Source: Pseudomonadales bacterium
Lineage (GTDB): Bacteria; Pseudomonadota; Gammaproteobacteria; Pseudomonadales; Ketobacteraceae
Assembly: GCA_020062665.1 (NCBI GenBank)
Contig: JAGUVW010000013.1
Span: 186,001 to 250,000, forward strand
Direction of reading: 5' to 3'
Length of the DNA stretch: 64,000 nucleotides
Part shown: one piece after another, positions 53,907 through 61,902 of the stretch
Position numbering within the stretch: position 1 is the stretch's first letter
Layout of the letters: each line of letters begins with the position of its first letter
Translations under genes and position numbers: made by a program
The notes under the pieces: model-generated
Database searches by the model: none
What the model was told of the DNA's origin: nothing
The model's input: the letters and a program-made list of their open reading frames with translations, nothing else

Positions 53907-54929
53907 ATGGATCTGCAAGGTAAAAAAGTTACGCTCCATGACATGTGCTTGCGTGATGGCATGCATCCCAAGCGTCACCAGATTTCCATCGACCAGATGA
54001 TCGACGTGGCCACCGCGCTGGACGACGCCGGCGTCCCGCTGATTGAAATCACTCACGGCGACGGTCTGGGCGGTGCATCGGTGAACTATGGATTTCCTGC
54101 CGCCAGCGACGAGGAATATCTCGACGCAGTAATTCCCAAACTCAAGCGCGCCAAGGTGTCCGCTCTGCTGCTGCCTGGCATCGGCACTGTCGACCACCTG
54201 AAGATGGCGGCGGATGTGGGTGTCACTACCATTCGCGTGGCCACCCACTGCACCGAAGCGGATGTATCCGAACAGCACATCGGTCTGGCGCGCAAGATGG
54301 GCCTCGATACCGTGGGCTTTCTGATGATGGCTCACATGATCAGCCCCGAGCATCTGCTGGAACAGGCGTTGCTGATGGAATCCTACGGCGCCAACTGCAT
54401 TTACTGCACGGATTCTGCCGGCTACATGATGCCGCACGATGTCACCGCCCGCATCGAACTGCTGCGCGCCAGACTGAAACCCGAAACCGAACTGGGCTTT
54501 CACGGCCATCATAATCTGGCGCTGGGCGTCGCCAACTCCATGGCCGCCGTTGCCGCTGGCGCCAATCGCATCGACGGTTCCGCTGCGGGCCTCGGTGCTG
54601 GCGCAGGCAACACACCACTGGAAATTTTCGCCGCCGTAATGGATCGCATGGGCGCGGAAACCGGCGTCAATATTTTCAAGCTGATGGCAGTGGCGGAAGA
54701 AAAAATCGTGCCCATGATGGATCACATCGTGCGCGTGGACCGCGACTCCCTCACGCTGGGATATGCGGGCGTGTATTCCTCGTTCCTGCTGTTCGCCAAG
54801 CGCGCCGGCCAGAAATACGGCGTGCCCAGCCAGGACATTTTGCTGGAAATGGCACACCGCAAAGCCATCGGCGGTCAGGAAGACATGATCGAAGACGTCG
54901 CCATGGAACTGGCAAAAAAGCGCGCCTGA
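53907..54929 (+). CDS. hsaF: 4-hydroxy-2-oxovalerate/hexanoate aldolase (HsaF)
   Basis: 340 aa DmpG/HsaF-type metal-dependent aldolase: a TIM barrel with [18 protein letters not shown] at the N-terminus (catalytic Arg, metal-binding Asp), [21 protein letters not shown], and [23 protein letters not shown] with the metal His pair. It cleaves 4-hydroxy-2-oxohexanoate to pyruvate and propanal. ATG 53907 is supported by GAGGAT 8 nt upstream. It is the last gene of the operon, followed by a 9-bp hairpin. Confidence 0.95.
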   Translation: MDLQGKKVTLHDMCLRDGMHPKRHQISIDQMIDVATALDDAGVPLIEITHGDGLGGASVNYGFPAASDEEYLDAVIPKLKRAKVSALLLPGIGTVDHLKMAADVGVTTIRVATHCTEADVSEQHIGLARKMGLDTVGFLMMAHMISPEHLLEQALLMESYGANCIYCTDSAGYMMPHDVTARIELLRARLKPETELGFHGHHNLALGVANSMAAVAAGANRIDGSAAGLGAGAGNTPLEIFAAVMDRMGAETGVNIFKLMAVAEEKIVPMMDHIVRVDRDSLTLGYAGVYSSFLLFAKRAGQKYGVPSQDILLEMAHRKAIGGQEDMIEDVAMELAKKRA

Positions 54930-54941
54930 TGCAGGCACCCC

Positions 54942-54964
54942 GCGTGCGCCGCAATGGCGCACGC
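54942..54964 (+). terminator. Hairpin after hsaF
   Basis: A perfect 9-bp GC-rich stem (54942-54950 with 54956-54964) and 5-nt loop, 13 nt after the hsaF stop. It is followed by CACCCTTTGTG, a poor T-tract, so termination may be partial or rho-assisted. Confidence 0.65.
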
Positions 54965-55054
54965 CACCCTTTGTGTTGCCGGGCAATTGGAGTACCATCG
55001 GATTTCAGTCCCACACTCCCATAACAGCATAAGAATCAGGATCATCCCGGACTC

Positions 55055-56200
55055 ATGGCAGCGAACATCGACCTTGTCGCCTTTTCCGATCTGCTCTGCG
55101 CCCTGTACGGCTCGGCGGCCTCGTCGGAGTCCACCAACAAACAGTTCCTGACCCTTCTCAAAAAGCAGCTCAACCTGCAGCACGCCACCCTGATCGTGCG
55201 TCCGCCCACCACCAGCGAAGCCGGCCTGATCTACACCAGTGGCAGCGATGCCGACATCGCCATTCTGGGCAACGAAGACGGCGGCTACACCAGCCTGTAC
55301 GTGCAGGATCCACTGGTCAATCTGCCCTTGAAGGAAGTCGTGACCATCGACGACCAGACACCACGGGCCCAGCTGCTCAAGAGCGAGTACTACCAGCTGT
55401 TCCTGAAGCCGTTCAATATCTATTACATCGCCGGCATCGACTGGCTGTATGACAAAAGCTCGCGCATTTCGGTACGTTTCACCCGCGAAAAATCCCAGGG
55501 CCCCTTCACCGATGACGAGAAAGATTTTCTGCGTCTGCTGATCCCCCATCTGGAACAGTCCGTGTCCATTGGCCTGCAGCTGCGACAGTTGGATGCGGAG
55601 CGGCAGATCTACGCCGATTCCATTTCCCGGCGCTCCATCGCCATCTTCACCCTGGATCGGCACGGCAACATTCTGCAATCGAACACCACTGCCGAGCAGT
55701 ACCTGAAAGAAGCCGATGGTTTCCATCAGGTACAAAAGCGCATCAAGCTCAACAACAGCGGACAGAACGAACTGTTCACCCAGTACATCGCACAGGCGCT
55801 CGAGGCGATTCGCAAAGGCGAGCGTGCGCCGGTCAATGCACTGGCAGTCACGCGGGATTCCGGTCGCGCGCCCTATCAGCTGATGATCAAGCCGATGCCG
55901 GTGGAATCCCACGACGAGTCGGATATCACGCCCTATTTGACCCTGCTGATCCAGGATCCGGAAAAAAACCTGGAAATTTCCGTGCGTACGCTGATGAACC
56001 TGTATCAGCTCACCATGTCAGAAGCCACCATCGCCATTCTGCTGGCGGAAGGCCATAACACCGACGAAGTGGCGAACGAACTGAACATCAAGAAGAACAC
56101 CGTGCGCGCCCATTTGCGCTCGATGTTTGTGAAGATGGGTGTCACCCAGCAGTCCATGCTGGTCACCCTGGTACTGACCAGCCTTGCCTCCACCCAATAA
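55055..56200 (+). CDS. LuxR-family regulator, TeiR-like
   Basis: 381 aa. The N-terminal about 300 residues have no recognised receiver domain; a PAS-like stretch (IAIFTLDRHGNILQSNTTAEQYLKEADG) lies near residues 195-225. The C-terminal LuxR helix-turn-helix is LTMSEATIAILLAEGHNTDEVANELNIKKNTVRAHLRSMFVKMGVTQQ (about 320-370). Layout and length match TeiR, the LuxR-type activator of testosterone degradation in Comamonas. It lies directly after the hsa operon, 19 bp before a SnoaL gene. A role as activator of the hsa/ipd genes through the TGGACTAGG element is inference. Confidence 0.85.
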   Translation: MAANIDLVAFSDLLCALYGSAASSESTNKQFLTLLKKQLNLQHATLIVRPPTTSEAGLIYTSGSDADIAILGNEDGGYTSLYVQDPLVNLPLKEVVTIDDQTPRAQLLKSEYYQLFLKPFNIYYIAGIDWLYDKSSRISVRFTREKSQGPFTDDEKDFLRLLIPHLEQSVSIGLQLRQLDAERQIYADSISRRSIAIFTLDRHGNILQSNTTAEQYLKEADGFHQVQKRIKLNNSGQNELFTQYIAQALEAIRKGERAPVNALAVTRDSGRAPYQLMIKPMPVESHDESDITPYLTLLIQDPEKNLEISVRTLMNLYQLTMSEATIAILLAEGHNTDEVANELNIKKNTVRAHLRSMFVKMGVTQQSMLVTLVLTSLASTQ

Positions 56201-56218
56201 CAAAAACGGATCGCCTCA

Positions 56219-56764
56219 ATGACTCCCGACATGATCGCCCAACTGCAACAGTTGCTGGACAAACAGGCCATCGTGGAACTGGTGCATGCGTATTGCAACG
56301 CCGCCGATCGCCGCGACTACGCCAAGATGCGCGCGCTCTATCACGACGATGCCACCGACAATCACGGCGGATTTTTCCAGGGACTGGCAGCGGATTTCAT
56401 CGCCCAGCTGCCAACGATTCAGGCCAGCATGCTGATCCTGCATCACAACATCACCACCGTGAATATCAAGCTCGATGGCGACAAGGGCGAAGGGGAGATC
56501 TACGTGCTGGCGTTTCACAAAGTGCAGGCCGAACCGCAACCATTCGACCTGCTGATCGGCGGCCGCTATCTGGATCGTTATGAAAAACGTGATGGTGTGT
56601 GGAAGTTCGCCCACCGCGCCGTGCTGGCGGACTGGGTGAACGTGCACAATCCGTCGATCGTGGATCTGGATTCGCCTCTGGTACGTGGCTCGCTGCTGGG
56701 ACAGCGCGACGACAGCGATCCTTCCTACGCGGAACTGTCATTGCTCAGGCGCGGCGAACGCTGA
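56219..56764 (+). CDS. SnoaL-like (NTF2 superfamily) protein
   Basis: 181 aa. DMIAQLQQLLDKQAIVELVHAYCNAADRRDYAKMRALYHDDATDNHGGFFQG is the SnoaL_4 N-terminal half, followed by LHHNITTVNIKLDGDKGEGEIYVLAFH and GGRYLDRYEKRDGVWKFAHRAVLADWV. Family members are small isomerases, dehydratases or scyctalone dehydratase-like enzymes. 18 bp after the LuxR gene. Its 3' end overlaps the convergent histidine kinase by 40 bp. Distinct from the SnoaL protein next to ksi. The substrate is presumably steroid-linked but not shown. Confidence 0.82.
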   Translation: MTPDMIAQLQQLLDKQAIVELVHAYCNAADRRDYAKMRALYHDDATDNHGGFFQGLAADFIAQLPTIQASMLILHHNITTVNIKLDGDKGEGEIYVLAFHKVQAEPQPFDLLIGGRYLDRYEKRDGVWKFAHRAVLADWVNVHNPSIVDLDSPLVRGSLLGQRDDSDPSYAELSLLRRGER

Positions 56765-59580
56765 TCCAGCGCCAGCAGGTGGCCATAGTGCTGGGTCAGA
56801 AACTGGTACAGCATGTCCCGCGTCACCGGTTTGCTCAGATGCTCATTCATTCCGCACTCGTAGGCTTTCTCGCGGAATTCATCAAACGCATGCGCGGTTA
56901 GCGCCACCACCACCGCCGGGCGCACGCACTCTGTCCGCTGCTCATGTTCACGAATGCGTCGCGTGGCTTCGTAGCCATCCATTTCCGGCATTTCACAATC
57001 CATGAAAATCAGATCATAGGGTTGCTGCGCCGCTTTCACCTGCTCCAACGCCTGGCGGCCATTACTCACCATATCCACATCACCCACCAGCGGCCGTAAC
57101 AATCCCCGCACCACCATCTGGTTCACCGCGTTGTCCTCCGCCACCAGCACGCGCAGATGCTGCAGATTGCTGCCACGGCTCGGCGCGGCAAGCATCGCTA
57201 CTGGCCGTGCGCCCTGCGCCTGCCGGCGCTTGCTGAAAATGGTGTCCAGAAAAAAAGGAGCCGTTTCCGTCGTGACACCGGGGCGCCGGCTGTCAACGTT
57301 TCTGCCGTCTTCTCCGGCCGCTTCGATTTCCTGCTCGATGATGCTGCGAATCGCATCCAGTGTGCCCCAGTGCAGGCGCTGCGTGCCGCGCCCCTCCAGG
57401 CGCAGATACGCCAGTACGTTGCGGCCAACGATATCCGCGCCAGGCCAATCCACTTCGCGGTCCTTGACGATCACGCTGTGCATGGCGAAGCGCTTCTTGT
57501 CCAGGCTGGTCTCGATGAATTCCAGCAGGGGCACGTAATCCGATACAAAATACCAATGCTCGCGTGCAGCGGGAACAGGCTCCGCCAGCGCCTGACATTC
57601 GGTCTGCAGCGGCAGCTGAAACCAGAAACAGCTGCCAAAGCGCGGTGCGCTGTCGACGCCGATGCTTCCACCCATCGCTTCCACCAGCTTTTTGCTGATC
57701 GCCAGCCCCAATCCCGTGCCGCCGAATTTGCGACTGGTGGAACGATCCGCCTGAGTGAACGACTGGAACAGGCGATCCTTCTGCTCGGCCGTAAGCCCGA
57801 TGCCGGAGTCCAGCACATCGATACGCAGCAGGTTACGACCATCGCCGCCTGTCAGCATTCTTACCCGCAGGAACAGATGGCCGCTGGACGTGAACTTGAT
57901 CGCGTTCGACATCAGGTTATACAGCACCTGCTTGATCCGGTTGGGATCACCCTGCAGTGATTCCGGCAATTGCGGATCGACAAATGCAGCCAACAACAGG
58001 CCTTTCTGCTGCGCTGCAGGAAACTGGAAGCGTACGGCTTCATCCAGCAGTTGGCGCGGGTTGAACGCGATGGACTCGAATTCCAGCTTGCCCGATTCGA
58101 TTTTCGAATAGTCCAGTATATCGTTGATGATATTGAGCAGCAGTTTGCCGGAACTCTGGATGGTATCCACCAACTCACTCTGCTTTTCATTCAGCGGCGT
58201 GTCACGCAACAGCTCCACTACACCCAGCACGCCGTTCATGGGCGTGCGGATTTCATGACTCATCACCGCCAGGAATTCCGATTTCGCCTTGCTTTCGTAC
58301 TTGGCTTCCAGCACGGACTTTTCTGCCTTCATGGATTGCTCCCGCGCTTTCAGCTGCTCCCGCTCCAGCAATACGCGCTCTTCCCGCATGCGATTGATGC
58401 GACCGGTGAGCGCCAGGGACAGCAGAATCGTCTCGGTGGCCGAACCGATCTGCATCAGGTTTTCCGTCAGCCAGTTGTAGGGCAAAACACCCGCCTTGTT
58501 CAACGCCAGAATCTGGCATCCCACCACAAACATGATCCAGGCCACCAGAAAATAGCGGGCATCAATGTCGCGGGCACGCCAGCGCTGGATGGAAACCACC
58601 AGCACGATGCCGCCGGATAACACCACCAGCAGCGTACTGATCGGCACCACCGTTTCTACCGGCAGCAGCAGAGTGGCCACCATCAGCAGCGGTGCCGAGT
58701 ACACCTGCAACATCAGGAGCCGATATGCGCGCGGAGCATAAAGTGAAATGCGCAGTAATCTGTTGATGAACAGCGTGGACAACGCGTTTGCCAGCGGAAT
58801 AAACACCGCCATGCTGAGCGCATTCCAATGCGGCGCTCCTGGCCACAGATACTGAAACGCGGTGCCATGCAGAATCATCTGGAATAGCCAGATGCCCGCC
58901 GTGAACACCACGTAGTACACATAGGTGTCATCCCGCGTGCCCCAGGCCAGGAACAGGTTGTACAACACCATGACCAGCATCAGGCCGTAGTAGGAAAACT
59001 GCCAGGCCAACGCGTGCTGATCCCGCACCCAGAAATCCCGCTCCTGCCACAGACTCAGCGGCAGCTGCATGCCGGTGGCGCTGCGCACCTGCAGATAGAG
59101 TTCTACATAGGTTTCCGGCGCCACAATCAGCGGGAACACCGGATGACGATGGGCGATCGGCCGCGACGCGAACGCAACACTGTTGCCGGCGCTGAACTGC
59201 TGCGTCACCGTGCCATCCACCACCAGAAAGACATTCACTTCTGCAAGCAATGCCGATTGCACTTCCAGGAAACGCTCGATGGCATGAGGGTGACGATTGT
59301 GGATGGGCAGGCGAAACCAATACGTGGCTCGAGTAAAGCCGTAATTCGGCACATTGAAATCATTGCGCTGCCACAGCGCGGCATCGTCCGGCGCACGCAT
59401 CACATCACGAATGGATAGCAGGCCCTGTGCGTCGACGCGATAGTCCAGATAGGCGCTGAGGTCGCCAACGGACTGGCCCGGGTTGAGCTGCAGAACATCG
59501 GCGCGCGCAGACGCGATCACCATCAGGGCAACCAGCATCAACCACCATCGGCAACAGTGAAGATTCAGAATCCGTTTCAA
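56725..59580 (-). CDS. Hybrid sensor histidine kinase (7TMR-DISM, HisKA, HATPase, REC)
   Basis: About 951 aa. TTG 59580 gives a clean signal peptide (MKRILNLHCCRWW...ARA); a TTG at 59598 is the alternative start. Residues about 30-170 form a periplasmic 7TMR-DISM extracellular-2 domain (YWFRLPIHNRHP). Seven membrane helices follow (about 190-400), then a coiled coil, HisKA with the phospho-acceptor His442 in MSHEIRTP, HATPase (NAIKFTSSGHL, DSGIGL, FGGTGLGLAISKKLVEAMGG) and a C-terminal receiver with Asp861 in FMDCEMPEMDGYEATRRI. It is a hybrid kinase without an adjacent DNA-binding regulator. Its ligand is unknown; DISM domains often sense carbohydrates or lipids. Confidence 0.93.
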   Translation of the reverse strand: MKRILNLHCCRWWLMLVALMVIASARADVLQLNPGQSVGDLSAYLDYRVDAQGLLSIRDVMRAPDDAALWQRNDFNVPNYGFTRATYWFRLPIHNRHPHAIERFLEVQSALLAEVNVFLVVDGTVTQQFSAGNSVAFASRPIAHRHPVFPLIVAPETYVELYLQVRSATGMQLPLSLWQERDFWVRDQHALAWQFSYYGLMLVMVLYNLFLAWGTRDDTYVYYVVFTAGIWLFQMILHGTAFQYLWPGAPHWNALSMAVFIPLANALSTLFINRLLRISLYAPRAYRLLMLQVYSAPLLMVATLLLPVETVVPISTLLVVLSGGIVLVVSIQRWRARDIDARYFLVAWIMFVVGCQILALNKAGVLPYNWLTENLMQIGSATETILLSLALTGRINRMREERVLLEREQLKAREQSMKAEKSVLEAKYESKAKSEFLAVMSHEIRTPMNGVLGVVELLRDTPLNEKQSELVDTIQSSGKLLLNIINDILDYSKIESGKLEFESIAFNPRQLLDEAVRFQFPAAQQKGLLLAAFVDPQLPESLQGDPNRIKQVLYNLMSNAIKFTSSGHLFLRVRMLTGGDGRNLLRIDVLDSGIGLTAEQKDRLFQSFTQADRSTSRKFGGTGLGLAISKKLVEAMGGSIGVDSAPRFGSCFWFQLPLQTECQALAEPVPAAREHWYFVSDYVPLLEFIETSLDKKRFAMHSVIVKDREVDWPGADIVGRNVLAYLRLEGRGTQRLHWGTLDAIRSIIEQEIEAAGEDGRNVDSRRPGVTTETAPFFLDTIFSKRRQAQGARPVAMLAAPSRGSNLQHLRVLVAEDNAVNQMVVRGLLRPLVGDVDMVSNGRQALEQVKAAQQPYDLIFMDCEMPEMDGYEATRRIREHEQRTECVRPAVVVALTAHAFDEFREKAYECGMNEHLSKPVTRDMLYQFLTQHYGHLLALDQRSPRLSNDSSA

Positions 59581-59765
59581 TCGGCCACCCGGCGCCAACC
59601 GTCACAGGGTGCCGCGCTTTCGCACCGGCACCGTGTCTCGTCAGAAAAGGCGAACCCCGTCCGCCATCCATATTTTTAAGTTAAGCACAGAAACGGAACG
59701 CCAATGGGCCTGCGCCAGGCAGCGCAAGCCATTGATTTCATTTGAATGGAAAAAGAGATGAGAAC

Positions 59766-60167
59766 CTAAAAAGCGGACTGCTGATCCACGACCCGGTGAA
59801 TGGCATCGATCGCCTGTTGCCACGCCGCTGCCATGGCGGCCTGCTGTTCACCCTGAAAGGTGGGCTTCAGCACATCCAGCAGCGTGGAATACATGCCTTT
59901 GAACACATCCAGCGGCACACCGATCAACTGGTGATGGGTCGTCATGTCCTTGATCGTGACCAGCGCTGTTTCCGGCTCGTCGGCGTATTGCAGGATGTTG
60001 GAAAGAATTTCCTGCATCATGTAATTTTCCCAGCTGCTGTCTTCGCCGCGAAAATGTTTCAGCGCAGGATAACGCTCATACATGCGGGCGAACACCGCGG
60101 CGGTGGGATCGCCCAACGCCTCGGCGACCTGTTCCAAAGACAGATTGATCAGCTCGGAGGATGTCAT
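59766..60167 (-). CDS. Globin-like protein
   Basis: 133 aa. AVFARMYERYPALKHF resembles globin helices A-B. MTTHHQLIGVPLDVFKGMYSTLLDVLKPTF resembles helices F-G with the proximal His followed by x3-GV and a downstream Phe, the classic F8-FG pattern. ALVTIKDM precedes it. The ATG overlaps the stop of the upstream acyl-CoA ligase (ATGA), so the two are translationally coupled. A single-domain globin could supply or sense O2, or detoxify NO, beside O2-requiring steroid enzymes; that is inference. The assignment rests on motif pattern, so confidence is moderate. Confidence 0.65.
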   Translation of the reverse strand: MTSSELINLSLEQVAEALGDPTAAVFARMYERYPALKHFRGEDSSWENYMMQEILSNILQYADEPETALVTIKDMTTHHQLIGVPLDVFKGMYSTLLDVLKPTFQGEQQAAMAAAWQQAIDAIHRVVDQQSAF

Positions 60168-61777
60168 CGCTTTACCTTGTAGCCGGAATTTTTCAGCACC
60201 CAGGTATTGGGGCCGACGCCCTGATCGCGCAGGCGGAACTTTTGCACCTTGTTGGTCGGAGTGTACGGCAGCGTTTCCACAAACTCCATGTACTGCGGCA
60301 CGAAATAATAGGGCGCATTGTCGTTGATGAACGCCGCTACCTCTTCATAGGTAGGTTTCGGTGCTTCCGGTTTCAGCACGATCTGCACCGCCAGTTCTGA
60401 TTCGCCTTGCGACAGTTTGGAGGGGATGCCATAGGCCGCCACATCCTTCACCGCCGGATGTTTGCGGAACATCATTTCCACTTCCATCGAGGAAATATTG
60501 CGGCCCGCGTAGCGCAGCGCATCTTTCTTGCGATCCACAAACCAGTAAGTACCGCCGGCAAATTTGCCCATGTCGCCGGTGTGATACCAGTCGCCCTGCC
60601 AGGCTTCAGCGGTTGCGACGGGATCATCGAAATAGCCGTTGAAAATAATGTGCGGCTTGAGGCATTTCAGGCAGATCTCACCCACTTCGCCTTCTGCCAC
60701 CGGCTTGCCATCGTCATCCAGCAACGCGATTTCCATATCCGGCAGCGGATGGCCCAGCGATGCGAATGGAATCTTGCCCATGTGATGCGCGGGCGTGAAG
60801 ATCACCAGCGCCTCGCTCTGACCCAGCCCCATCGGCAGCAGTTCCACACCGAAACGCTTGGAGAACGGTTCGCGCAATTGTTCCGGCATCGGCACCGCCT
60901 GCAGCAATCGCAGCGTGTGATCACGATCATTGGGCTGCGCCGGTGAATTGAACAGGAACATGTGCATGGCGCCCAGCGTGAACGACTGGGTGGCCTTGAA
61001 ATGACGGATGCGATCCCAGAACGTGGTCACCGAAAAGCGCTTCTCGATCACTACTGGAATGCCTTCGTATAGCGCGCGGAAAATCGCGGTGATCCAGGCG
61101 CCGGAGTTGTACAGCGGCAGCACGTTGTAGATCACGTCGCCTTCACGGGAATTGAAATAGATGGAAGCCGCTTCGGCGATCGGGCGAACCCAGCTGTTGT
61201 GGCTCTGCAGCACGCCCTTGGATTTGCCGGTGGTGCCAGAGGTCCAGAGAATCGCGCAGGTGTCGCCGTAGCTCATGCCATCGTAATTGGGCACCAGCGG
61301 CGCGTGATCGCACAGGGCGTCGAAGCTGACGGCATTTTTCAGTTTGAATTCGCTGCTGTTGCCCTTGACGATCCACTGGATGTCCGGCAACTGGCCGGCA
61401 ACGTCTGCGATGCGATCCTGCAGGGCGGTTTCGGTGATCAGCACACTGCAGCGGCTGCGCAGGATGGTGTCGCTCAGCCAGGAACCCTTGTAATCCGTAT
61501 TCACCGGCACCCAGATGGCGCCCAGCTTGTTCACCGCCAGCGCGATCAGCACCGGCTCCCAGCCGTTGTCCAGGAAGAAGGCCACCCGGTCGCCCTTTTT
61601 CACCCCCAGATCCTGCAGGCCGGCGGCGATGGAATTGGCCACCTGCTCGGCCTCGGCGAAGGTCAGCCGGCGCTCGTCAGTGATCAGGAACTCGGTGTCG
61701 CCGGCCTGCTGAGCCTGCAGGGTCAGCATCTTGGGCAACAGGCGGTTTTTGTTGTCACTGAGATCAAGCTTGTTCAC
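60164..61777 (-). CDS. Acyl-CoA ligase (CaiC/FadD17-like)
   Basis: 537 aa AMP-forming enzyme. P-loop LWTSGTTGKSKGVLQSH (about residue 178), LPLYNSGAWITAIFRALYEGIPVVI, GLGQSEALVIFTP, DWYHTGDMGKFAGGTYWFVDRKKDALRYAGRNISSMEVE and the terminal Lys region PTNKVQKFRLRDQG. Similar to the CaiC/FadD17/FadD19-type steroid side-chain ligases. It diverges from the FAD dehydrogenase with operator C at 61812-61832 between them, so it is likely a steroid-regulon member. The ligand could be a steroid carboxylate; unproven. Confidence 0.9.
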   Translation of the reverse strand: MNKLDLSDNKNRLLPKMLTLQAQQAGDTEFLITDERRLTFAEAEQVANSIAAGLQDLGVKKGDRVAFFLDNGWEPVLIALAVNKLGAIWVPVNTDYKGSWLSDTILRSRCSVLITETALQDRIADVAGQLPDIQWIVKGNSSEFKLKNAVSFDALCDHAPLVPNYDGMSYGDTCAILWTSGTTGKSKGVLQSHNSWVRPIAEAASIYFNSREGDVIYNVLPLYNSGAWITAIFRALYEGIPVVIEKRFSVTTFWDRIRHFKATQSFTLGAMHMFLFNSPAQPNDRDHTLRLLQAVPMPEQLREPFSKRFGVELLPMGLGQSEALVIFTPAHHMGKIPFASLGHPLPDMEIALLDDDGKPVAEGEVGEICLKCLKPHIIFNGYFDDPVATAEAWQGDWYHTGDMGKFAGGTYWFVDRKKDALRYAGRNISSMEVEMMFRKHPAVKDVAAYGIPSKLSQGESELAVQIVLKPEAPKPTYEEVAAFINDNAPYYFVPQYMEFVETLPYTPTNKVQKFRLRDQGVGPNTWVLKNSGYKVKR

Positions 61778-61811
61778 GGGGATTCTCCCTCTGCTGGTAC
61801 GGTGATTCTAA

Positions 61812-61832
61812 TTATGCATTTATTTTGCAATA
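61812..61832. promoter_or_regulatory. Candidate operator C (TGCA-N7-TGCA) in the ligase/FAD dehydrogenase divergent promoter
   Basis: Core TGCATTTATTTTGCA at 61815-61829 with TTA and A-rich flanks, 71 bp before the dehydrogenase GTG and 35 bp before the ligase. A wider inverted repeat ATTATGC...GCATAAT (61811-61817 with 61838-61844) surrounds it. It shares both TGCA half sites with operators A and B. Confidence 0.7.
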
Positions 61833-61902
61833 TTATCGCATAATGATAGACTGGGCAACCCGAGCACACGCCCATAACAATAACCCGGAGCAGGAGCCTG
61901 CT

